Shown piece by piece: positions 42,370 to 50,577 of a DNA stretch of 64,000 nucleotides (position 1 is the stretch's first letter; the number at the start of each line of letters is the position of its first letter). Source of the stretch: Paenibacillus sp. MAHUQ-63. GTDB taxonomy: Bacteria; Bacillota; Bacilli; Paenibacillales; NBRC-103111. A program made the translations under genes and the position numbers. The notes below the pieces were generated by a model. It was given only the letters and a program-made list of their open reading frames with translations, was not told where the DNA came from and made no database searches. Where the stretch lies: the NCBI RefSeq assembly GCF_028765165.1, contig NZ_JARADB010000001.1, positions 434,001 to 498,000 of the forward strand, in the 5' to 3' direction.

Positions 42370-44157
42370 ATGAACCTTCTGCGCCGTCCGTTCACAACGC
42401 TTCGTGGAAAAATCCTCATTTCCGCCTTGTTTCTCATTATTTTACCTGTCGTAGTCATCCTGTACCGCTTCTATAACTCCTCCGAGCTCATCGTCCAAAC
42501 CCAGCTGAATCAATCCAACCAAGCGGCCGTCATGCAAAAGGCGGAAACCATGAACGATCTTGCCGTACGTATTATCAAAGCATCGAGCCTCGTCATCAAC
42601 GATCCGGAAACGGAAAAATTTCTAAGAGAACCTGCCAACTGGTCGGACAGCTACGATTCGTTCGTTAAACTGACCAGCCTGCAAAAGAAGCTCTCCAATG
42701 TCAAAGATCTGCTGCTCGATAGCGATGCGTATCTGGGCCTGTATGACAACCGCGGATTCACCCATACCACATGGTCAGCCGTTACCAAAACGGACATTAA
42801 CGCTTACCGGCAGGAAAGCTGGTACGAACCGACGCTCCGCAAGAGCGGATCGCCCTACTGGTCGGTCCCTTACACACTCCGCACAGCCGGCAGCAGCCAA
42901 GAGCTCATCGTCATGACGCGGCAGGTGAACGGCGAGTATACGAGCAACTATGGCTTTTTCCTGATCGGGGTGCCGATTCCGATATTTTTCTACAATTCCG
43001 ATGAGCTGCGCAAGCAGCAGGAAGCCGGGATGACGTCCCTGCTTCTGGATCAGCAAGGGCAGCTGCTGCTTGGCCATTCCAGCTCGGAGGAGCTCCAGTC
43101 CGCGCTCCAATCGATGCGCAGGGACGCGAGCGGCATTCAGCGAATAACCATGAACGGCCAGGAGTATTTCGTGAACGACGGCTACGTGCCCCAACTGGGC
43201 TGGCGGCTTCTTCAGCTCATGAATCAACAAGATTTCGCGACACAGCTGGGACGGGAGAAAGACAAATCCATCGGCTGGGTCGTCGCTTGGTTTTTCTTAT
43301 TTGCGATCGCTTTCATTATTCTGATGCTCCGTGTTACGAGCCCGTTCAAGCTCTTGGCCAAATCGATGAACAGAGTCGGGAAAGGCGAATTCAACACGAT
43401 GGTCGCTATCAAAGGGGACGACGAGATCGCTGTCTTAGGGAGCAATTTCAACAAGATGGTCAGCCATCTCCAAGATTTGATCGCGAACTTATATGACGAG
43501 CAGCAGCGCAAGCAGAAGGCGCAATTCCAGGCTCTGCAAGCGCAGATCAATCCTCATTTCCTGCTCAATACGTTGAATTCGATCAAATGGATGGCGATTC
43601 TGTCCGGCAGCGAGCACGTCAGCGACATGATTACGAAATTGGGCAAGCTGCTCAACTTCACCATGCGGAATGAACAGGAATTCGTCACGCTTCGCGAGGA
43701 GCTTGACTATATCGGGGTTTATCTATCGCTTCAAGAAATTCGCTATCATGATCAAATCAAGTTCACTTATGACATTCCGGAACCGCTCCTGGACTGCGAA
43801 ATTTTGAAATTTACGCTGCAGCCGGCCGTTGAGAACAGCATCATTCACGGTAACCGGTTCCCCCTGCACATTGAGCTTCAAGCGAAAGAAGCAGGAGGCC
43901 ATTTACATATCATACTTCAGGATAACGGAGCCGGCATGAGCCTGGAGAAGATCCAGCAGGTCGAAGCCGAACTCAACCAGCCTCACGCCAAGTTCAGCGG
44001 CATCGGCATCCGCAACGTCAATGAGCGGATCAAGCTCCATTTCGGCGTCCAATACGGGATGCAAATCGCCAGCTCACCGAACGAGGGCGTTCGATTGACA
44101 TTGCTACTCCCACTTAACAGGAGGACTGAGGAACATGCGCATACTCATCGTGGATGA
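42370..44157 (+). CDS. YesM/LytS-type sensor histidine kinase
   Basis: 595 residues from ATG 42370 (GGTGACC upstream); a frame extension to 42334 is less likely. Transmembrane helix about 12-32, extracytoplasmic sensor (33-300), second helix (about 305-325), HAMP, then His_kinase with H396 in QINPHFLLNTLNSIKWM and an HATPase domain (DNGAGMS; GIGIRNV). Overlaps the response-regulator gene by 23 nt. Likely senses a sugar-related signal for the downstream ABC transporter. Confidence 0.92.
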   Translation: MNLLRRPFTTLRGKILISALFLIILPVVVILYRFYNSSELIVQTQLNQSNQAAVMQKAETMNDLAVRIIKASSLVINDPETEKFLREPANWSDSYDSFVKLTSLQKKLSNVKDLLLDSDAYLGLYDNRGFTHTTWSAVTKTDINAYRQESWYEPTLRKSGSPYWSVPYTLRTAGSSQELIVMTRQVNGEYTSNYGFFLIGVPIPIFFYNSDELRKQQEAGMTSLLLDQQGQLLLGHSSSEELQSALQSMRRDASGIQRITMNGQEYFVNDGYVPQLGWRLLQLMNQQDFATQLGREKDKSIGWVVAWFFLFAIAFIILMLRVTSPFKLLAKSMNRVGKGEFNTMVAIKGDDEIAVLGSNFNKMVSHLQDLIANLYDEQQRKQKAQFQALQAQINPHFLLNTLNSIKWMAILSGSEHVSDMITKLGKLLNFTMRNEQEFVTLREELDYIGVYLSLQEIRYHDQIKFTYDIPEPLLDCEILKFTLQPAVENSIIHGNRFPLHIELQAKEAGGHLHIILQDNGAGMSLEKIQQVEAELNQPHAKFSGIGIRNVNERIKLHFGVQYGMQIASSPNEGVRLTLLLPLNRRTEEHAHTHRG

Positions 44158-45733
44158 CGAAATATTGGTCCGCATTGGTTTAAAAACGATTATTCCGATG
44201 GATAGCGAAGAATTCCAAGTTATCGGCGAAGCCGCGAACGGCGTCGAAGCTCTATCCATCCTGGAGACTCAGCCTTGTGAAATCGTGCTCACCGACATCC
44301 GCATGCCTGAGATGGATGGTCTTGCCCTGCTCAAAATCATCCGCGAGCGCTGGTCGCAGGTGAAATGCCTTATTTTATCCAATCATAGCGACTTTGCCTA
44401 TGTGCAGCAGGCTCTCAGACTTGGTGCGACGGAGTATATTACGAAGCTGGAAATCAACCCTTCCGAGCTCATGCAGAAGCTGCGGGCCATTAAGGAACAG
44501 CTGCTGATCGAGAAACAGGGGCAGAACGCCTATACGAAGCTGGAGCAGAAGGTGAACCTGTACAGCGGCGAGGTGAAGGAGAAAAGGCTGCGCGAGCTCG
44601 TGCTGGGCCACTCCTCCCGCCGGGAAGTCGAGCAGGTGTTCAGCGAGTTTCAGCTCGGTCCCTTCCCTGCACCGCTCTCGGCCGTAGCCATCCAGATCGA
44701 AGCGTACGACGAGCTGATTCAAAACAACCGGTTCCAAAGCGATCGGCTGCTGAGCTATACCGTCAAAAATGTCCTGAGCGAAATCCTGAAGAAACACGGC
44801 AATGGTGAGCTGGTCGAGATTGGTGGGGGCAAATTCGGCCTGCTGACCGGTCAGTTGAACACGGAGGTTCTGCGAGAAATGCAGAGCGCCGTGCAGACCT
44901 TCCTGAGAATCTCGATATCCTGCGGCGTGTCCCCCGCCTTCGAAGATGCCTGCCAGCTTCATCACGCCTTCGAGCAAGCCGATCATTCCCTCTCCTACCG
45001 ATTCTATGGCGGACGGGCATGCATCGTTCATTACAGCGAGATTCCTCCCGTCCCTCCCAGGCTGTCCGAGCCATGGAACGAGGATGACCTCAGCAAACGC
45101 ATTGACGAAGGGGATGCAGACGGAATCACGCAGCTGCTGCTCGCATGGACGAAGGATTTGCTGGCCAAGAAAAACGTGCCCCCCCTTATACTCCGTGAAA
45201 TGTGGCTCAGCCTCCTGCATATGTTCTCGCGCAGCCTGAAGGCCGAGGGCACCGACATTTATTCCGTGACGCTCCACGAGAATTAATATCCGTACCCTGT
45301 GATCCGCGGCGCGGAGACGCTGCAGGACTTGGCCGATTGGTTCGTCGGCTGGATTCCCGTGTTCATGGCATACAAACGCCAGCACGGCAAGGATAAGCTG
45401 CGCCCTGAGATTCAAACCGTCATCCGCATCATTACGGAGCAATATCACTTGCCGATGAAAGTGGCCGATTTGGCAAGCAAAGTCGGATATACGGAAAATT
45501 ATTTGAGCATTTTGTTCAAAAAGGAAACCGGCAAAACGATTACCGATTATATAACCAACATTCGGACGAAAAACGCGCGCGAGCTGCTTAAAAATCCGGA
45601 TTACAAAATTTTTGAGATTTCAGAGCGCATCGGTTATGCCGACCCCAATCACTTCTCCCGCAGCTTCAAACAGCTGGAGGGCATGTATCCGACCGAATTT
45701 CGCAAAATGTATTTCGGCCACCGAACATCGTAG
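44135..45733 (+). pseudogene. YesN-type response regulator (AraC output) split by an in-frame stop
   Basis: The reading frame runs from ATG 44135 and contains one TAA at 45284-45286; downstream it stays open in the same frame to 45733. Part 1 (383 residues) has the receiver (D54 in LTDIRMPEM) and the linker domain. Part 2 (about 150 residues, from 45287) is the AraC helix-turn-helix (VADLASKVGYTENYLSILF; IGYADPNHFSRSF). Total about 533 codons, the normal YesN length. No ribosome site precedes GTG 45299, so the DNA-binding half is probably not made unless the stop is read through or is a sequence error. Confidence 0.85.
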
Positions 45734-45822
45734 AATTATGCTGATCTTGGAATGAATCGTCCGTGTCCTTTTCTTGAGGATTCCATTACGATTTAGATAC
45801 CAAAAGAAAAGGGGATGAACAC

Positions 45823-47193
45823 ATGAGAAAAGTTTTTGGGGTAAGCGCATCGCTAGCTTTGGCTGTAAGCGTTTTCGTGTCGGGATGTGCCAAAACCGAA
45901 GTCGCACCTGCAGCCTCCTCATCCGCAGCGCCTGCAGCCACGGCAGCAGCCGCATCGCCAACGCCTGAAGCGCAGAAGCCGGTTTCGCTTAAATTTTGGG
46001 GAGGCGTTCCGCCGGAAAGCGGCCCGCAAGAAGCGGTGGACAATTGGAATAAAGCGAATCCGAACATCAAGGTCGAATATATCCGTTTCGTCAATGACGA
46101 TCCCGGCAACCTGAAGCTGGAGACCGCCCTGCTCTCCAACACGGACGCACCGGACATCTACATGACTTACGGTGACGATAGAATGACGAAGCGCCAAGCC
46201 GCCGGCATGGCGGAGCCGCTCGACGATCTCATTGCCAAGGCCGGCTTTGACGTGGAAGGCATTATCGGCAGCGCGAACATCAAGAAATTTGCCGACGGCA
46301 AATATTATTACCTGCCTGCCAACAAGAACGTCGGCGCTGTCCTGTTCAACAAGAAAGCGCTGGACGAAGCCGGCGAGAAGCTGCCGACCACGTGGACTTG
46401 GGACGACTTCAGCGCCTTGGCGGCGAAGCTCAATAAAGGCGAGCGCAAAGGCACGATGCTCGATCCCGCTCTGTCGACCTTCGGCGAGCTCGTTCTTCAA
46501 ACCGGCAAAGCCAAAGACGGCTATATCGCCGATGACGGTACCTCCAACTTCAACAGCCCGGCTCTGAAGAAAGGTCTGGAGCTGCAGCAAAGCTTGGAAA
46601 GCAAAGGCATAATGATGAAGTATTCCGAAGCGGTCGCGGGCAAAATTACCGTCCAGAACGAGCTGCTAACCGGTAAAGCGGCCATGGCGCCTTCGGCTAT
46701 CTATATTATCCGCTACATCAAGGATACGAAAAGTTTCCCTCACGACTTCAAAGTCTCTTTCGCTCCCTATCCGCAATTCACAGCCGGCGGCAACGTAAAC
46801 CCTGGCGGCGGTATGGGCGACTACATGGCGATTAACAAAAACAGCAAGAACAAAGAAGCGGCTATGAAGTTCATCTCCTGGTACTTGCAGGAAGGCAATA
46901 TGTCGATGGTTCCGGGAGGACGCATTCCGACGAACAAGAAAGCCGATGCCGGCAAAATCGCCTCCATCCTGATCGGCGACGCCAAAGATCTGATCGACGA
47001 AGAATCGCTGAAGGCGCTGCTCGCCGGCAGCTATACGTTCCCGACCTCGTATAACGTCCCGGTTCCAACCGAGTTGAAGGCGATTTACAAGGACGAAATG
47101 GAGAAATATTTGCTCGGCGTGCAGCCGATTGATAAAACATTGGAGACGATGAAATCCCGGGCGGACACAACGCTTAAAGGCGCCAAAAAATAA
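45823..47193 (+). CDS. sugar ABC transporter substrate-binding lipoprotein
   Basis: 456 residues. Lipoprotein signal with lipobox VSGC (C22) and an Ala/Ser/Pro linker, then an SBP_bac_1 domain (SLKFWGGVPP at about 53 onwards; PTNKKADAGK). It binds an oligosaccharide outside the membrane. GGGGATGAAC precedes the start. It is followed by a stem-loop before the permease genes, which usually boosts binding-protein levels relative to the permeases. Confidence 0.92.
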   Translation: MRKVFGVSASLALAVSVFVSGCAKTEVAPAASSSAAPAATAAAASPTPEAQKPVSLKFWGGVPPESGPQEAVDNWNKANPNIKVEYIRFVNDDPGNLKLETALLSNTDAPDIYMTYGDDRMTKRQAAGMAEPLDDLIAKAGFDVEGIIGSANIKKFADGKYYYLPANKNVGAVLFNKKALDEAGEKLPTTWTWDDFSALAAKLNKGERKGTMLDPALSTFGELVLQTGKAKDGYIADDGTSNFNSPALKKGLELQQSLESKGIMMKYSEAVAGKITVQNELLTGKAAMAPSAIYIIRYIKDTKSFPHDFKVSFAPYPQFTAGGNVNPGGGMGDYMAINKNSKNKEAAMKFISWYLQEGNMSMVPGGRIPTNKKADAGKIASILIGDAKDLIDEESLKALLAGSYTFPTSYNVPVPTELKAIYKDEMEKYLLGVQPIDKTLETMKSRADTTLKGAKK

Positions 47194-47199
47194 CCTGTC

Positions 47200-47233
47200 A
47201 AGCCTCCGGCATGATCATGCCGGAGGCTTTCTC
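47200..47233 (+). terminator. intra-operon stem-loop (partial terminator)
   Basis: AAGCCTCCGGCAT pairs with ATGCCGGAGGCTT with a weak T tract; may attenuate or stabilise the 5' mRNA. Confidence 0.7.
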
Positions 47234-47331
47234 AATCAAACTACAGAAACGTTCAATCTCATGCTATGTGCTTTCGATTCAAGCGTTGGTAAAGTTAGCC
47301 TTACATCTCAAACGAAAGGGTGAACTTGCCC

Positions 47332-48234
47332 ATGAGACCATTTTGGCAAACCGCAAAATTCAGGGAAAACCTCGCAGGTTACCTGTTCATTTTGCCTAAC
47401 CTCTCCGGGTATCTCATTTTTATTTTACTCCCGATCCTGTTCAGTCTTTATCTGGTATTCGTCGATTGGGAATATCTCAAAGGATTTGCCGGCATTTCGT
47501 GGGTCGGCTTTGACAATTTCAAAGCGCTTCTGGATGATCCCAAGTTGATCAAATCACTGCAGAACAATACCATTTTCACCGTGGTCAGCGTTCCCGCTTC
47601 GATCCTGTTCGGGCTCATTCTCGCCGTTATTTTGAATCAATATGTGTTTGCCAAAAACACGCTGCGCACGCTGATCTTCCTGCCGTACGTATCCTCCCTT
47701 GTCGCCGTCTCCGTCATATGGAGCATCATGTACCGCGCGTCGAACGGACCGATTAATCAGTTCCTGTTGTCCATCGGCATCGAACATCCGCCAGGCTGGC
47801 TATCCAGCCCGAAATCCGCGCTGTTCGCGATCATCATCATGTCGGTTTGGGTGACGATCGGCTATGCGATGGTCATATATTTGGCCGGCTTGCAAGGCAT
47901 CTCCAAGGATTTGTATGAGGCCGCCGAAATCGACGGTGCGTCGAAGCTGCGGCAATTCATTCAGATCACGGTTCCGATGCTGACGCCTACGACATTCCTG
48001 ATTGCCATCACGCTCATGATCTGGTCCTTTCAGGTATTCGGTCCCGTCGCCGTCATGACACAGGGAGGACCGATCGATTCGACGATGGTGCTCTCCTATC
48101 ACATCTACCTGCTGGCATTCCGTTTCTACAAAATGGGCTACGCCGCAGCCGTATCATGGGTGCTCTTCACCATTATTTTCATCATTACGCTCATTCAGTG
48201 GCAAAGCCAGAAACGATGGCAGGATCACTTCTAA
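47332..48234 (+). CDS. sugar ABC transporter permease, LplB/UgpA-like
   Basis: 300 residues from ATG 47332 (AAAGGG nearby; GTG 47320 sits on that site). Six transmembrane helices. The coupling EAA motif reads EAAEIDGASKLRQFIQITVP (about 200-219). Pairs with the next permease. No ATPase is encoded here, so an MsmX-type shared ATPase is expected. Confidence 0.92.
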   Translation: MRPFWQTAKFRENLAGYLFILPNLSGYLIFILLPILFSLYLVFVDWEYLKGFAGISWVGFDNFKALLDDPKLIKSLQNNTIFTVVSVPASILFGLILAVILNQYVFAKNTLRTLIFLPYVSSLVAVSVIWSIMYRASNGPINQFLLSIGIEHPPGWLSSPKSALFAIIIMSVWVTIGYAMVIYLAGLQGISKDLYEAAEIDGASKLRQFIQITVPMLTPTTFLIAITLMIWSFQVFGPVAVMTQGGPIDSTMVLSYHIYLLAFRFYKMGYAAAVSWVLFTIIFIITLIQWQSQKRWQDHF

Positions 48235-48252
48235 GAGGGAAGGGGATTTACG

Positions 48253-49140
48253 ATGGACATAGAAACCGCTTATTCCGCGCAGACTGCACAGCGCAGATCG
48301 CGTGTGAGAAGCAAACCGCTTCCGCTGCTCGTCAAATCGCTCCTGACGGTTGTGATGGCGGGCTTCGCGCTGCTGATGATTCTGCCTTACGTCTGGATGC
48401 TCTCTACCTCCTTTAAGGTCAATGGCGAGGTATTCCAATATCCGATCGATTGGATACCGCAGACGTGGCATTTTGAGAATTACAAGCAGGTATGGGCCGG
48501 CCCCAATCCGTTCTATCTGTTTTACTTGAACTCCATCAAAATTACGGTCATCACCGTGCTCGGCAATCTGCTCACGAGCGCCATGGCGGGCTATGCCTTT
48601 GCCAAAATCCGCTTCAAGGGCCGTAATTTTCTGTTCCTGCTTTACCTGGCGACGATGATGATTCCGAACCAGGTGCTGCTCGTTCCGCGCTTCATTCTGT
48701 TCGATTCGCTTAAGCTGATTAATACGCACTATTCGCTCATCTTGCCCGGATTGTTCACCGTCTTCGGCACCTTCCTGATGCGGCAGTTCTTCAGCACGCT
48801 GCCCGTAGAGCTTCTCGAAGCCTCGCGCGTAGACGGAGCCGGCTACTGGCGCACCTTCTGGCAAATCTGCCTGCCGCTCACGAAGCCTGCGATCGTCACG
48901 CTGCTTATTCTGTCATTCACTTGGCATTGGAACGAATACGAAAGCCCGCTCATCTTCCTGCGCGACAAAGAGCTTTATACGATTCCACTCGGCCTGACCA
49001 GCTATGTCGAGGAATTCGGCACGAATTATGTCCTCACGATGGCGGCCTCCGTCTCGGCGCTGCTGCCTCTGCTCATCGTCGTCATCACTTGCCAGAAATG
49101 GGTTGTGGAGGGGTTTGCCAGCTCCGGATTGAAGGGGTAG
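48253..49140 (+). CDS. sugar ABC transporter permease, LplC/UgpE-like
   Basis: 295 residues, six transmembrane helices. EAA-type loop EASRVDGAGYWRTFWQICLP. The last 15 residues (QKWVVEGFASSGLKG) are the conserved family end; the DNA encoding them is copied three more times in the repeats that follow. AGGGAAGGGG precedes the start. Confidence 0.92.
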   Translation: MDIETAYSAQTAQRRSRVRSKPLPLLVKSLLTVVMAGFALLMILPYVWMLSTSFKVNGEVFQYPIDWIPQTWHFENYKQVWAGPNPFYLFYLNSIKITVITVLGNLLTSAMAGYAFAKIRFKGRNFLFLLYLATMMIPNQVLLVPRFILFDSLKLINTHYSLILPGLFTVFGTFLMRQFFSTLPVELLEASRVDGAGYWRTFWQICLPLTKPAIVTLLILSFTWHWNEYESPLIFLRDKELYTIPLGLTSYVEEFGTNYVLTMAASVSALLPLLIVVITCQKWVVEGFASSGLKG

Positions 49141-49213
49141 GGCCCATTCGTTGACGGCAATCCGAGGGATGCGAGCCTTGTAGATGCTAAGCCTTCAATA
49201 GCCCCCTGTGCGA

Positions 49214-49341
49214 GGGAAATGAGATACGCTATTTCCGCACAATACGCCGAATTCACCATCGAAAGGGAAATTCGGTACCTTATTTGGTCTTCATGAGCCG
49301 GATTACGGCCTCTAACAGCCAAATAGCGTATCTCATTTCCC
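49214..49341. repeat. palindromic element family B, copy 1 (128 bp)
   Basis: Arms GGGAAATGAGATACGCTATT (49214-49233, plus one T) and its exact complement at 49321-49341. Inner AATTCGG.ACCTTATTTG.....CCAAATA stem. Confidence 0.9.
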
Positions 49342-49585
49342 CGAAGGCGCACAAATGATCGCTTTTCACGGAAATAGCGCACCCTATTTCCTTCAACCCG
49401 TCACAAGGCAGTAATGGGTTGTGGAGTGGGTTTGCCAGTTCCGGATTGAAGGGGTAGGTGGCGGTGCGGCTGGGTTAGGTTGGGCTGGGCTGGGTTGGGA
49501 GCTGGTCCTGCCGCGCCAATTCATTGACGGTATCTCGAGGGATGCGCGCCTTGCGGATGTTAAGTCTCCACCCCCCCTAGGTGAA

Positions 49586-49713
49586 GGGAAATGAGATACG
49601 CTATTTCTGCACAATACGCCCATTTCGCTATCGAAAGGGAAATTCGGTACCTTATTTGGTCGTCACGAGCCGGATTACGGCCTCTAACTACCAAATAGCG
49701 TATCTCATTTCCC
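49586..49713. repeat. palindromic element family B, copy 2 (128 bp)
   Basis: Same arms and length as copy 1; right arm 49693-49713. Confidence 0.9.
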
Positions 49714-49942
49714 CGAAGGCGAACAAATGATCGCTTTCCAAGGAAATAGCGCACTCTATTTCCTTTAACCTTAGCCCGTCACAAGGCAGAAATGGGTTGT
49801 GGAGAGGGTGCCAGTTCCGGATTGAAGGGGTAGGTGGCGGTGCGGCTGGGTTGGGAGCTGGTCCTGCCGGGCCCATTCGTTGACGGTATCTCGAGGGATG
49901 CGCGCCTTGCGGATGTTAAGTCTCCACACCCCCCTAGGTGAA

Positions 49943-50070
49943 GGGAAATGAGATACGCTATTGCTGCACAATACGCCCATTTCGCTATCGAAAGGGAAAT
50001 TCGGTACCTTATTTGGTCGTCACGAGCCGGATTACGGCCTCTAACTACCAAATAGCGTATCTCATTTCCC
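49943..50070. repeat. palindromic element family B, copy 3 (128 bp)
   Basis: Same arms with a T to G change next to the inner end of the left arm. Confidence 0.9.
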
Positions 50071-50310
50071 CCAAGGCGAACAAATGGTCGCTTTTCAAGG
50101 AAATAGCGCACCCTATTTCCTTCAACCCGTCACAAGGCAGAAATGGGTTGTGGAGGGGGTTTGCCAGTTCCGGATTGAAGGGGTAGGTGGCGGTGCGGCT
50201 GGGTTAGGTTGGGCTGGGCTGGGTCGGGCGCTGGTCCTGCCCCATTCGTTAACGGCAACCTAAGGGATGCGCGCCTTGCGGATGTTAAGCCTCCACAGCC
50301 CCCTAGGTGA

Positions 50311-50438
50311 GGGAAATGAGATACGCTATTGCTGCACAATACGCCGAATTCGCTATCGAAAGGGAAATTCGGTACCTTATTTGGTCGTCACGAGCCGGAT
50401 TACGGCCTCTAAAAGCCAAATAGCGTATCTCATTTCCC
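50311..50438. repeat. palindromic element family B, copy 4 (128 bp)
   Basis: Same arms; right arm 50418-50438. The array ends near 50510. Confidence 0.9.
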
Positions 50439-50577
50439 CGAAGGCGCACAAATGGTCGCTTTTCACAGAAATAGCGCACCCTATTTCCTTAGCCCGTCAC
50501 AAAGACCGGCAGCCGGGCAATCCCACAAGATAGGCATCGCTCCCAACGGCAGCGCCGCCCAGGATTGCTCACCGGTC

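Larger units (their letters stand above)
49095..50510. repeat. tandem array of ~350-370-bp units carrying the permease 3' tail
   Basis: The permease tail (GAAATGGGTTGTGGAG) recurs at 49411, 49789 and 50140, spacing 316-378 bp. Each unit then has a G-rich spacer (GGTTGGG-type runs), a CTCGAGGGATGCGCGCC segment, and the 128-bp palindromic element. The fourth unit lacks a following tail. No supported gene lies in 49141-50577; ORFs here translate the repeat. Confidence 0.92.

Noticed and set aside
44375..45448. 357-codon minus-strand frame across the response regulator
   Set aside because: Antisense shadow crossing the split site; no start signal.
45299..45733. Independent 144-residue AraC protein from GTG 45299
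   Set aside because: It is in the same frame as the response regulator upstream and has no ribosome site, so it is better explained as the severed C-terminal half.
49393..50533. Several small frames with EIRYLVVRGRNPA or EIRYCCTIR sequences
   Set aside because: Translations of the family B palindromes, on both strands.
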